A stretch of 64,000 nucleotides of DNA from NCBI GenBank assembly GCA_021927905.1, contig BLLK01000051.1, positions 1,488,001 to 1,552,000 on the forward strand, in the 5' to 3' direction. Both the position numbers and the translations under genes were made by a program. The stretch is from Chaetoceros tenuissimus (taxonomy: Eukaryota > Bacillariophyta > Thalassiosirophyceae > Chaetocerotales > Chaetocerotaceae). Every line of letters begins with the position of its first letter. The first letter of the stretch is position 1. Under the pieces are notes generated by a model that saw nothing but the letters and a program-made list of their open reading frames with translations, had not been told where the DNA came from and made no database searches. Below, piece by piece: positions 1-10,664 of this stretch.

Positions 1-1924
1 CTGCAGCCTTCAGGTCTTTCCAACTCGTTCCTGTACTATGTTGCGAGTGAGGAAATTTGAGCTTCCTATTTGATTTAGTCGATCCAGTAGACTGAATAGA
101 GGATCGTTTTGTTGACGCAGCATGAGCACTACTTAGTCTTTTTGTACTAACATCACTCCGTCTCAAATTTCTTTTTCCTTCACGTTCATCTTCCCCATCA
201 AAACTACAGAAACTACATGGAAAGATTCTGCAGAGAAAGTTCTGAACGACTGCCTTTTTCACATCTTTATTAGTAAGAGCAACTGCAAATGTTGCCATCC
301 CTTGGATCGAAATAAGATAGGTCTCGATGTGAAAAGATCTTGCAGTGATATCCCGAAAGCTTTTGAATGCAAACATTATGATGCCAAATGTAGGCACCCA
401 GCAAAGAAAGAAAGACCCAATGATTCGAAAAAAGTAAAGTGCGAGGACCCTTGTTCTTCCATTGATGGGAAGCAGTTTACCAAAATAAACCCTTAGCATA
501 ATAAATGGAAGAATCAAGAGTGCTATGCCCATTGTAACAGAAAACGAAGTCAATTGAGCAATGTTGACTTTTGTTGCAAATACAAAAGTATCCCGAGCAT
601 CATCTTCTGTAACATAGCGACTCTTTTCCCAAAGAACTATCGAAATGGATTGGAAAGGGTTAGAAAAATGCAAAGGTTTTCACTAGATATCACACTACTC
701 ATGAAAATACCTACCTCCAAAAGTGACTGCAAGTATCGATGCTAAAACATACAATACAACAATTTCAATGATTGCTTGTCTAGGCTTGATCGGATTGATT
801 CTCTTACACTGTTTGCTTGCAACTAACAACTGAAAGATGCGAATCGCAATCAATACATTCAACCAAATGTTGGAATGAAAGTTGAATACATACATTGCTT
901 CTCTCAAACCGAGTGAAAATTTTCTCCCTGTAATTCCAAACCAAACTCCAATCATGATGACAAGATTGTAAAGCAAGTCAGGGATTGCAAGGCCAATAAT
1001 ATACCAGTGCCAAGCTTGTTCTCTACATTTGGATGAAAGTAACATACCAGCTAGCAAAGTCAAGGAACAGACAAATGCGATAAACGATAAAATCACTGCG
1101 AATACATCACGCATGTATTCGCTATACTCCATAGATCCATCATATTTATCACAGCATGTAAACGCCTTTGGGCCAGATTCTCCATGATATGACTTTCCAA
1201 AAGTGATTGCTCTGGCATATTGATATTGCGAATCAGATGGACACAGTGGATTATCGCCCATGATCCCCGTATCAATACAATTCTTACCAATTGAATCTTT
1301 ACATACTTCCATGCTGCACAGAGGCGGCTCGTCATTTTCCCTACAGCATGTATAATAATGCCCCTTGGAGTTTGGATCATGATGCATACCCGAATTAGAG
1401 CCAAAGGTATCAACATACATGAATTTACCATGGTATCCATCTTCACAAGGATATGGAGAGATCTGCTCTTCTTCTTTTTTAATTTCAGTGACAAAGGTAG
1501 CTCCCCAGTCAATATGTGCAGTCTGACTCCCATTTGGCCAGTTGGTAACTTGTACCCAATTATAGGTTGTGTTCCCGAAAAACTCATGAGAATATAAATA
1601 AAACGACGTCGAATTCGTCTCTTGAGCATATGTGAGAGTGTTTTTGCAATTAGGAGATAGGCACTTGTTTCGATCGCATGTATCAATTTCTTCAAGAGGA
1701 ATGTAATGTAACTCTCGATGCTGCAAATCACGTCTTCTCAGATGGTCTTTTATACTAACACGTCTTCTCAGATGGTCTTTTATACTAAAAGGGTTACTCT
1801 CGTCAGCCAACTTGTTTGTCGTAGCTGCTGCTTCAGGATTATGTAGGCCACTGACTGACTTTATGCAAGTACTGAGAATGGATGAGAGTACAAGCAGTAC
1901 TCCTATTCGAAACTGTGATTTCAT
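1..1924 (-). CDS. 7TM receptor with Cys-rich ectodomain (partial, runs off window)
   Basis: Putative G-protein-coupled receptor at the cell surface. The first exon is 715-1924. An intron at 637-714 (GTAGGT...ATAG) joins it in frame to 1-636, which stays open to the window edge. The ATG at 1924 opens a signal peptide (residues 1-25). A roughly 240-residue ectodomain follows with many Cys and N-glycosylation sites. The first hydrophobic helix starts near residue 272, two to three more follow in exon 1, and at least two more lie in exon 2 (around LTSFSVTMGIALLILPFIML and FFRIIGSFFLCWVPTFGIIM). The tail is Ser/Lys-rich. The layout fits cAMP-receptor-like or secretin-like 7TM proteins known from protists. 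Ligand and G-protein coupling are unknown. A 10-residue stretch (SIKDHLRRRV/D) is tandemly duplicated near residues 47-66. The C-terminus lies outside the window. Confidence 0.8.
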
Positions 1925-2341
1925 GTTGAGGTTGAAACTCAATTTATCAATCTAATACAAGGCAGTAATGACATCAGTTTGAGAGGAACTGAAGAGGTTT
2001 ATGTACTCAATAGTTCGCTATTGTAGGGAATGTATAAATGACCGGTGAAAAGTTCATGAAGTAACTGGTAAGCTGAATTGTGAAGATTGTCTATATTATG
2101 ACAAAACTCACGTTGAAGCATGCAGTTTGAAAACGTCAGGATTGTCTCAAAGATTTTAACCTCCTTAACGGTTTATGAGAAAGTGCGATAACGTTACATG
2201 TCCGTTGGAAGAAGATTTTTCACACCTTCTCACTTTTTATTACTTTTTTTATTTATTGGTCTCTCCTCGAGTTTTATGACATACAATATCTTGTAACATT
2301 CATTTCTTATCAACCTATAATAAATAAATAAATTCTTGAAA
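1925..2341. other. Intergenic, probable shared upstream region
   Basis: This is AT-rich sequence between the start of the leftward receptor gene and the decayed hydrolase gene. I see no coding potential or RNA gene. An AATAAATAAATAA run lies just before the hydrolase ATG. Confidence 0.4.
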
Positions 2342-3172
2342 ATGAAAGCTGGCCCCACCTCCTGTGCTTTGGGCCCAAACGCTGTCGACAAAACTGATGG
2401 CAATCACCTATGTACTCCAACCTTTTCCTCTGCCACAATTTATTTTCCAAAAACACAAGACGCAAAGAAAGAAGGCACAAACACCACAGCTTTACCTTCC
2501 ATCGTCCTTGTGGAGGCTGGGGGTGCGGTGAAAAGGTTCTAGCAGCATGGGGACCATTTTTAGCTTCATATGGCATTGTGGCCATGACTATTGGCACTCC
2601 TAAACCATGGAGCGATACACCACCCACAAGAGCCCAAGCATTGATTGATGCAAGTATGGCATTACAGAAAGAAAACACTCGTTCAAATTCACCCTTGTAC
2701 AATCATCTTGATGAAAATTCGAGAGCAGTTATGGGCTACTCTCTCGGTGGGGGTGGTGCACAACTTGCAGCACTTTTGGATCCTACACTTAAACGCTGTG
2801 TAGCAATTTGTCCACATGATGGAAACGATTTTGGAAATGTTTTTCCTGAGCATCTTTCAAAGAATGTGCCAATTTTAATTCTTGCAGGTGAAAAGGATAA
2901 GGAAGCTGATCCAAAAACTCAGGCGTGGGAGCATTATCGCAAGACAACTGCGCCAACGCTTATTATGGAAGTCAAGAATGGAGATCACTATACTGGGATT
3001 GGCCCCAGCGGTGGAAATGGATCTGATGTTGAAAATGGTGGTGAGCCATGCGTTCTTGTGAATTGTATTTTTGCTCACATCTGTGCATGAGGCCCATGTC
3101 CAATGGGTAGTTGGAATGGTTCCTCTGGTCACGGTAGAAGTGAAGCACCCCGCGGAGCTATTGGTGGGATAG
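2342..3172 (+). pseudogene. Decayed polyester-hydrolase/dienelactone-hydrolase-like gene
   Basis: An alpha/beta-hydrolase fold protein resembling cutinase/PETase-type and dienelactone hydrolases. What is seen: ATIYFP near the N-terminus, the oxyanion-strand region VLVEAGG, AAWGPFLASYGIVAMTI, the nucleophile elbow GYSLGGGGA with its Ser, LAGEKDKEAD with the acid, and NGDHYTG with the His. The frame changes between VLVEAGG and EKVLAAWGPF near 2520-2540. The flanking pieces keep family spacing, so an indel is likelier than splicing. A stop at 3088-3090 (TGA) interrupts a frame that goes on with GSSGHGRSEAPRGAIGG, a plausible family C-terminus, and homology ends near 3172. The triad residues survive, so decay is recent or part of it is assembly error. 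No signal peptide is seen. Confidence 0.65.
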
Positions 3173-3338
3173 TGTTTTTTTTTCATTTTTTTGCCATATT
3201 TTTGAGAATTTTCAAGCGCCCCTTACGGACTATTTTAATTTGCCGTTATTTTTCGTAAACAACCATAAAAATTGTTTCGAGAGATGATGTGAATGTGTTA
3301 ATTCGTAAAACGAGTCTTCATTTTCTCTATGATTTTTC

Positions 3339-3657
3339 CAGGGGCTGACACGTTTCAATTTTGTTTCAGAAACGTGTTTCATCATGTTCACCAAATCCCT
3401 TGAAACAGGCATTGAAACAGAAACAAACACTGTTCACCAAATAGCTAGCGTGTTTCAGAAACTTTGAAACGTGTTCACCAAATACCCTCCAATTGGGGGT
3501 GTTGAAACACCTCTTCTCCTTCTTCTGATGATTCAACTCAATCTGCACTGTTCGAGAATACCACAAACAGAAACAGTAATCACGCAATTTCAATTTTCTT
3601 CGTTGAAACAGAAACCGAAACCGGTTCACCATTTTTTTTTTGAAACGTGTCAGGCTG
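3339..3657. mobile_element. hAT-like MITE, copy 1 (319 bp)
   Basis: A non-autonomous DNA transposon. The left terminus reads CAGGGGCTGACACGTTTCAA and the right terminus, on the opposite strand, CAGCCTGACACGTTTCAA. It is flanked by an exact 8-bp target duplication GATTTTTC at 3331-3338 and 3658-3665. Inside are many copies of GAAACAGAAAC-like and TTCACCAAAT-like motifs in both orientations. There is no transposase frame. An 8-bp duplication with CAG termini fits the hAT superfamily. It shares termini and internal motifs with the copy at 34094-34822. Confidence 0.85.
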
Positions 3658-3665
3658 GATTTTTC

Positions 3666-3972
3666 TCGTCTCTCTTCTTTGGAGAAACTACATAAATTGA
3701 AATTATGGGAGTAATGTTTACAGTCTATTTTTATTAATCCTTCTTTTTTTAATTGTAAATGTCCGAATAAGAATTATTTAACCATTATTCATGGATTCTA
3801 CCCGGTATTCAAATTTTTCATACAGATTTTCAAGCAAAATCTTCCTGGACTGCTCACACACGTGTTACATACAGTGGCTGCCCTACCCGGCTTGTTCATT
3901 CATTCGCTCGCTTGCTGCTCATATTCCATAGCATAAGTACAGCATTTACTTCATACGCATACCTTTCTCACG
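3666..3972. other. Upstream region of 7TM receptor gene
   Basis: Sequence between the transposon and the receptor ATG at 3973. It has no coding potential and presumably holds the receptor promoter. No motif can be named with confidence. Confidence 0.35.
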
Positions 3973-5600
3973 ATGTATAAAAATCAGACTCTCTCAGATG
4001 TCCCTAGCCATTATGAATGGTTTGTTACTCCAAAGAATTTCTATTCCGATAAGGAGTGGGTAACTTCAGCATCAATTCAAACAGCTTCAGCTTCTGTCTC
4101 TATGATTGCCTCCACAGTGATGTTCATCAGCATCATTCGTCATCATAAAGAAGAGCTCAAGACAAGTCCGTACTTTCGACTGATTCTTTCACTTGCATTC
4201 GCTGATATGATTTATTCCTTTTCCTTCATCATAGGACCATTTGTTGTCCCGAAATCTTATAAACTGATGGGCTTATGGGCACTCGGGAATGATGCGACCT
4301 GTGCAATCACTGCAGCAATCCATACATTTGGACTTATATTGTCTGCATTGAATTATGCATTCATTTGCTTTTATCATGTCATGAAGCTCAAGGCGAAAAT
4401 GTCAGATAGCCTTTTTGCACTGAAATTTGAAAAGAAACTTTTCGCATTCATGTACTTGTTTCCAATTGGCATTTTTGTGTCTTCATTTTTCATGCACATT
4501 GTTGGTGTAGATTCTGAAGGACTTATTTGTACATGCGGAGTTTTAAAGTCAAGTATGTGCGTTGAACAAGGTGAAAATGTGATATGCACATATGACTCAA
4601 GAGGTACAGAGAACTTAGGCTATTATTGGATATTTGCAAATGGAGTAGGTGCATTGACAATGCTCTTTATTGTCTTCTCCATGGTTGCACTCGGATGGCA
4701 CGTAATTCGTCAGAACAGAATATACAGAAGTCTCAGTCAAGCCCAGGAAAATAGTAATGATGTTCAAAACCATACTACAAATGATCGACAAATAATTGCA
4801 GAGTCACTGAGAATCATGTTCTTGCGTCAATCATTGATGCAAGGATTCGTAAGTATTTTTATGATTTTACACTATATCAATACCAATTGTCGAAGATGCT
4901 CTAACCTTTTCATCCAACTCAACAGTTGTATAGCGCTGTAATATTGGTTTCATACGTTCCCGTGATAGTCTACACTGTGGCAATTCTCAATGATAGAAAC
5001 GACGAAACTGCAATCGTATATTCCAACAGAGTCAAGTTTCTACTAGTATGTAAATCTCTACTTCAGCCTTTATCAGGTTTCTTCAACATTCTTGTCTATA
5101 CAAGAATTGACGTTTACAACTTGAGACTGAGGAAGAACTACTCGCGAGTCCGTGCATTTTTCGAGATTTTGATATCAGGTGGAAAGATCTTGCCAAAGAA
5201 AGAAAACAAAAGACCGCTTAGCATAGCCAGTGTGCCGTTTGGTATTGTACCAGAATCTGCCTTTAGTTCCCTTGGAGGTAATAATTTAGGGAATTTTGAG
5301 GATCTTAACAAGGATAATGTGAGATATTGCAATCAGAATAAATGGGACTACTATGTGAGTAGAAAGCAGCAAAGTGTCATTGTCTTTGTGGACGAAGACG
5401 AGATTGATGCATCGAATATACATTTCTTCATGTCAGAAGAATCACCAGAAGTCATTGATACCTTTCATGATGAAGGTATTTCGGAAGAAACATCAAAATA
5501 TCATCAATATGGTGATCTTGCAGAAAGTAGTGACGATCACCTTTCTCACATACCCAGCAATATTGAAATTGGAGTATCCTTTCAAGAGCATTCTCTTTGA
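3973..5600 (+). CDS. 7TM receptor, duplicated unit copy A
   Basis: Putative cAMP-receptor-like 7TM protein of 516 residues. Exons are 3973-4848 and 4926-5600. The 77-nt intron starts GTAAGT, ends ACAG and is phase 0. Seven hydrophobic helices are visible: SASVSMIASTVMFISII, FRLILSLAFADMIYSFSFII, the segment around AAIHTFGLILSALNYAFICF, KLFAFMYLFPIGIFVSSFFM, the segment around GALTMLFIVFSMVALGW, LYSAVILVSYVPVIVYTVAI and SLLQPLSGFFNILVYTRI. The N-terminus is short with an NQT glycosylation site. Conserved Cys lie in the second extracellular loop. The tail is long and acidic. It is a close paralogue of 7712-9428, sharing intron position and phase. Ligand is unknown. The next gene converges on it from the right. 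Confidence 0.85.
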
Positions 5601-5669
5601 ACTTGCCTGTCGAAATAGAATAATCTATAGAAATTTGAATCAGCTTAAACATCTGAACTTAGTGTCTTT

Positions 5670-5967
5670 CTTACTAAAATTTGTTGTCTGTCAGCCAAAC
5701 AATCATTTGAGCCATTATATCTCCATGAATAATTTCTTCCATATTCCTTTGGTTACATACTCCGCTCTTAACGAGTATTCCTCTCAGAAGAATCTCCACG
5801 AGCCATCGATACATTTGACGATAAAGGCTTGTTTTCGGAAGCCTAATCAAAACACGGCGATTTATCTCAGCTTGAAAAAATTAGTGGCCCCCTTTCTTCT
5901 CACTCATCCAACATTGAAACTGGAGAATCTATGCAGAAAATTTTCGTTGATGCTGAATGTTGATATC
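5670..5967. pseudogene. Remnant of a third receptor/membrane-protein junction
   Basis: Two degraded pieces lie side by side. Positions 5672-5760 match, on the minus strand, the C-terminal coding end of the small membrane protein genes (compare 5968-6050 and 9491-9570). Positions 5761-5965 match, on the plus strand, the coding end of the receptor tail (compare 9181-9430, with the shared run CTCTCAGAAGAATC and the AGTGxCCCCCTTTCT block). The order reproduces the tail-to-tail junction of the duplicated unit, so this looks like an extra unit reduced by internal deletion. No intact frame is present. Confidence 0.65.
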
Positions 5968-6754
5968 CTAGAGTTTGTTGTCTCTCAGCCAAAGAATCAT
6001 TTGCACCATTATATCTCCGTGAATGATACCTTCTACTATAACCATGCGATTACAAAAACTACCTTTTATTTTCAGTTGAAGACATTTACCCATCTTGTTG
6101 TAAATTTCACCTATCCATTTTCTTCGATGTACTGGTAAAATATGATCATATTTGCATGAAATAATATCACCATATGGAATTAAAGTCACTGAAATATTCT
6201 TCTTTCGATACATTAGACCGAAAGAACTCTGATTCGTCTCGATGTGTACGCCTTCGGTAGTGATGGCAATATGTCTTATCAGCTCCATCTTTTCGTTTCT
6301 GTTTACTCTTTTCAAATAAAGGACTAGTATGAGCACATATAATATGTATACAATACTCCGAAATAAAAATCCATTTGGTAACTGATAGCCAAGCTGTCTG
6401 TATTTTACCAATGTTTTAGTGCCAATGAATATATTGAATAGCATTAGAACGATGACTAGCTACTGTCATGATTTTCATGTACCGTCGGAGCATAACCCTA
6501 TAAAAGCTTTCCAAGCTTTCATAGTCCGTATCAAACACAGCTATCACATTGCCCTTGCCTTCAAAATGACAATCATTCCATCTGAGAGCTTCCAAGTTGA
6601 GATGGTGCGGTGGAAATAAATACAAATGTCTTCTAGAGATTAAAAAGGAACCAAAAGCCGAATGCTGCTGACGATGCTCTTCATTACATCTGCTGCCGGC
6701 GCCTTCAAGATTGAGAAAAGGGTCGCGTGTACTAGAAAGAAGAGGCCCATTCAT
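5968..6754 (-). pseudogene. Small membrane protein of unknown function, copy A, frame broken
   Basis: Not a recognised family. The protein begins MNGPLLSS, has LFPPHHLNLEALRWNDCHFE and VIAVFDTDYESLESFYRVML, then one or two membrane helices (LFNIFIGT; FRSIVYILYVLILVLYL), and ends in a soluble domain with HIAITTEGVHIETNQ, RKKNISVTLIPYGDIISC and EGIIHGDIMVQMILWLRDN. Compared with the paralogue at 9491-10284, about four extra bases near 6448-6465 change the frame between the first half (6440-6754) and the second (5968-6444). No GT-AG intron can bridge it. It converges on the upstream receptor gene. Either it is a pseudogene or the assembly has an indel. Confidence 0.6.
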
Positions 6755-6827
6755 AGTAAAATGATGAGATCTAGTCTCGGAAATTATGGAAAGGCTCTGA
6801 TGTACATTTGACATCTGCTATGATCTT

Positions 6828-7318
6828 TCATACGACGATCATTATCATGGCAAGCATTATGAAAAATATACCTGCAAGTTGGTTATATACGAAGAAAAGA
6901 TGTATGCGAGAGGACTCTTTTCCTTGCTGGACTAGTTTTTTATAATCTTCATAGAACGAATAAATGTTGGCAATTTTTACCACAAAAATCACAATGTTAA
7001 ATTCTTTTTGAATTCTGTGTAGCATATCTTCCATGATGCTATCTAACCTTTCAAAATCGGTATCAAATACAGCAATAACATTGCTTTTTCTGTCGAAGTA
7101 AGTATCCTTCCATCTCAATGTCGAGAATCTTGCTTGAAGATGAGTAGGAAAGAATTTGAGACATCTATCTGAAATTGCAAAAGAACAGTGTGTACCACGA
7201 CATTCCTCCTCCTCTTTTTGATCAATGCATGAATGGCCTAGTTCAAGCAGTTCTTCCTCCTGCTTGTTTTGTACAGGATAGAATTCTGAAGATATTTTTC
7301 TTGCAGGGAGAGAAGTTA
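6828..7318 (-). pseudogene. Diverged third paralogue of the small membrane protein, start unclear
   Basis: An open frame from 7318 down to 6828 carries the family landmarks FAISDRCLKFFPTHLQARFS, LRWKDTYFDRK and VIAVFDTDFERLDSIMEDML, then two hydrophobic segments (VIFVVKIANIYSF and LAGIFFIMLAMIMIVV). It stops there and lacks the C-terminal soluble domain with the HIAITT motif. The frame has no ATG upstream of the homology and opens after a TGA at about 7321. It is either a truncated pseudogene or the 3' exon of a gene whose first exon I cannot place. It lies directly upstream of copy A on the same strand. Confidence 0.5.
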
Positions 7319-7711
7319 TTCATGACAACTATGAAGCCGACTAGGTAAAAGCAGATCAAATAGAAGTAATAGTTGCTTGACCTACTAGCCTACGTACTAG
7401 ATGATTAGATGATCTCGGAGAAATTAGAAGCGCGTCATAAAGCGAAAAAAGATCAATTTAGGCAATTCAAATTTTGACTGCTGTCAAAACACAATTTCGG
7501 GATAAATTTTATGGCCATTTTGAAGTTTTTACTCGTAAAAGTTCCCATTATTTGTAAGAAAGAATGCGAGGAAATATCTACTCGTATTCATGTGCATACA
7601 TTTTCCAAGCAAAAACTTCCATACTCACACACAGATGCAGCGTGCAGCTTGTTCATTTCTAAGTTGCTAGATACTAGTTACCGCGGTACCCTAGCTCATA
7701 AAAAGCTTACT
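7319..7711. other. Upstream region of second 7TM receptor
   Basis: Promoter-side sequence. The receptor frame stays open upstream to an ATG at 7511, but that extension is basic, lacks the paralogue's start and would place the homologous start near residue 68. I therefore treat it as leader, not coding. Confidence 0.4.
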
Positions 7712-9428
7712 ATGATGTATGAGAATCAAACTCTTCCAGACATCCCTTCCCATTTTGAATGGGTCACTACTCAAAAGAATTTCTATTCCGATAAGGAGTG
7801 GGTAACTTCAGCATCAATTCAAACAGCGTCAGCATCTGTCTCTATGATTGCCTCCACAGTGATGCTAATTAGCATCATTCGTCATCATAAAGAAGAGCTC
7901 AAGACAAATCCTTACTTTCGACTGATTCTTTCACTTGCATTCGCAGATATGATTTATTCCTTTTCCTTCATCATAGGACCTTTTGTTGTCCCGACTTCAT
8001 ATAAATTAATGGGTTTATGGGCAATTGGGAATGATACGACCTGTGCAATCAATGCTGCAATTCATACATTTGGACTTGTATTGTCCTTATTGAATTATGC
8101 CTTTATTTGCTTTTATCATGTCATGAAGCTCAAGGAGAGAATGTCAGACAGTCTTTTTGCACAAAAATTTGAAAAGAAACTTTTTGCATTCATGTACGTA
8201 TTTCCAATTGGAGTTGTTGCTTCTTCTTTTCCCATGCACATTGTTGGTGCAGATCCAGAGGGTCTTACTTGTACATGCGGAGTGTTGGAGAAAAGTATAT
8301 GCGTTGAACAAGGTGAAGATGTGATATGCGCATATGACACAAGAAGTGAAGACAACTTAGTCTATCATTGGATAATTGCAAATGGATTGGGCTCATTTGT
8401 GTTGCTGTTTGTAGTTATTTCCATGGGAACACTTGTTTGGCATGTGATTCGTCAGAACCGAATCTATAAAAGTCTCAGTAAAGACCAGGAAAATAATATT
8501 GATTCGCCAAACAGGAATAGGAATCAGCGGCAAATAATTGCAGAGTCGCTGAGAATCATGTTCTTGCGTCAATCATTGATGCAAGGATTCGTAAGTATAT
8601 CTATGATTTACACGATGCCAAATAAATAGTTTGAAGATGCTCTAACCTTTTAATCCATTTCTATAGTTGTATTGTGCAGTAATATTGGTTTCATACGTTC
8701 CTGTGGCAGTCTACATTCTGGCTCTTCTTAATGAGAGAAACGACATCAACGACGAAACTGCTATCGTATATTCCAACAACTTCAAGTTTATCCGAACTTG
8801 TAAATCTCTACTTCAGCCTTTATCAGGTTTCTTCAACATTCTTGTTTATACAAGAATCGACGTTCACAACTTGAGACTGAGAAAGCCAACGCACTCGCGA
8901 GTCCGAGCATTTTTCGAGATTTTGATATCAGGCGGAAAGATCTTACCAAATCAAGATGGTAATTCAGAGAGTAATAGTCCGTTAAGAATAGCCAGCGTGC
9001 CGTTTGGTGTTGTAGAACCATCTTCGTTTAATTCCATTGGAGGTAATAATTTAGGGGATATTGAGGATCTCAACATAGACGATGTAAGATATTGCTCGCA
9101 GAATAAATGGGACTACTATGTGAGTAGAAAGCAGCAAAGTGTCGTTGTCTTTGTGGATGAAAATGAGATTGTATCGAATTTCGATAGCTTTCTCTCAGAA
9201 GAATCACCAGCAGTCATTGATACCTTTGATGATGAAGGCGTACTGTCGGAAGCCTCTTCAGAATATCATCAATATGGAAATTCATCTCACCTTGAAAGAA
9301 GTAGTGACCCCCTTTCTAATTCATCCAAATTTGAAAGTGCAGTATCTTCACTTGAAAGAAGTAGTGACCCCCTTTCTAACTCATCCAAATTTGAAAGCGC
9401 AGTATCTTTTGCAGATAATTCTCTTTGA
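7712..9428 (+). CDS. 7TM receptor, duplicated unit copy B
   Basis: A paralogue of 3973-5600, about 546 residues. Exons are 7712-8590 and 8667-9428. The 76-nt intron is phase 0 and starts GTAAGT, the same position as in copy A. The start is placed at ATG-ATG 7712/7715 because copy A begins MYKNQTL and this one MYENQTL. All seven helices are kept, with near identity in helices 1-3 and in SLLQPLSGFFNILVYTR. Extracellular loop 2 keeps its Cys (TCTCGVLEKSICVE). The cytoplasmic tail carries a 60-bp tandem duplication at 9291-9410 that doubles LERSSDPLSNSSKFESAVS. The Ser-rich repeats could be phosphorylation sites, which is inference. Ligand is unknown. A frame-broken membrane protein gene converges on it, as in copy A. 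Confidence 0.85.
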
Positions 9429-9490
9429 TGCTTGTCCAAATTAAAAGTTGCATAGATAATACATAGCACTGAATATTAGTCCCCTTCATC

Positions 9491-10284
9491 CTAAGCTATA
9501 TTGTTGTCTCTCAGCCAAATAATCATTTGCGCCATTACATCTCCATGAATGATTCCTTCTATGTTTCTTCGATCACACAAACCGCTCATTTTTAGTTGAA
9601 GAGTCTTTCCCAACTTGCTGTAAATTTCCCCAATCCTTTTCCTTCGATATCCAGGAATAACATAATCATATCTGCATGAAACGATATCATCATATGGAAT
9701 TATAGTCACTGAAATATTCTTCTTTCGATTCATTAGGCCAACATAGCCCTGGTTCGTCTCGATATGAACGCCATCGGTGGTGATTGCGATATGTCGAATC
9801 AATTCGAGTTTTTCTTTCCTTTTCATTCTTCTCATGACAATTACAAGCGCAATGATATAAAAGACGAGTAGAAATTTAAAAAACATCACTTCCTTTGGTA
9901 TCGTATAGCCAAGCTGTCTGTATTTAATCAATGTTTTTGCATTGACAAATATATTGAATAGCATTACCAAGATGACTACTCTAGTTAATTTCTGATACCT
10001 TACTAACATTTCTGCATAAAAGGTTTCAAGGCTTTCGTAGTCCGTGCGATAACATTAACTTTTCCCTCAAAATGACAATCATTCCATTTCAGAGATGCCA
10101 AGTTGAGATTGTTTGGTGGAAATAGATTTAGATATTTTTTTGAGATCGAAAAGGAACCAGAAGAAGTCGATGGCTGCTGACTAGTAGAAGTAGAGAGATT
10201 CCGATGCTCTCCATCACATCTGCTGCCGACTCCTTCAAGATCGAGAAAAGGTCCGTGTGCACTAGAAAGAAGAGGCTCATTCAT
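9491..10284 (-). pseudogene. Small membrane protein of unknown function, copy B, 10-bp deletion
   Basis: A paralogue of 5968-6754. The first half (about 10003-10284) reads MNEPLLSSAHGPFLDLEG, then SISKKYLNLFPPNNLNLASL and WNDCHFEGKVNVIA. The second half (9491-10009) reads MLVRYQKLTRVVILVMLFNI and goes on through a membrane segment to HIAITTDGVHIETNQ, EGIIHGDVMAQMIIWLRDN and the stop. Aligned to copy A, ten bases are missing near 10045-10050, just where copies A and the third paralogue read AVFDT. This throws the frame. Everything else is intact, so the loss is recent or an assembly error. The gene is tail to tail with receptor copy B. Confidence 0.65.
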
Positions 10285-10664
10285 TCTAAGAGATTGTATC
10301 TATTTCTTGGAAATTATGGACAAGATTGATATAGTAACATACACTTACCGAAAAGCCTCAAAAGTTTCAGAGACAATGACCTACATTTTCATAAAAAGCT
10401 ATTTTGATGAAAATTAAAAATTGACTTCTCCAAAAGTGTCGTCACTTAGGAGCTTTTCGCGCGCAAAAGCAAGATGAAATAAGATGAAAAAAGCAACTTA
10501 TCAATACGAGTGAGTTGCACAGAGAGACTTTGGAGGAAGAACTTTTCATCGGTAACTTGTTTCTAATCGGACGATGACTTGTATACCGAGTGACATATAT
10601 TTTCCACTAGTAAAACGAGCGAGCTGCCTCTACCATTGAATTTTGATTAAAGCAAATAATACTC
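10285..10664. other. Divergent intergenic region
   Basis: Sequence between the leftward membrane protein gene and the rightward unknown gene. It is AT-rich with no coding potential seen. It presumably contains both promoters. Confidence 0.35.

Noticed and set aside
2510-2545. 20-nt intron to explain the hydrolase frame change
   Set aside because: The GT-AG pair exists and gives an open frame, but it would delete conserved spacing before AAWGPF and is too short for normal splicing. An indel fits better.
5374-6138. Long plus-strand frame overlapping the receptor A tail
   Set aside because: Its protein is low-complexity and its DNA is explained by the receptor tail, the junction remnant and the minus-strand membrane gene.
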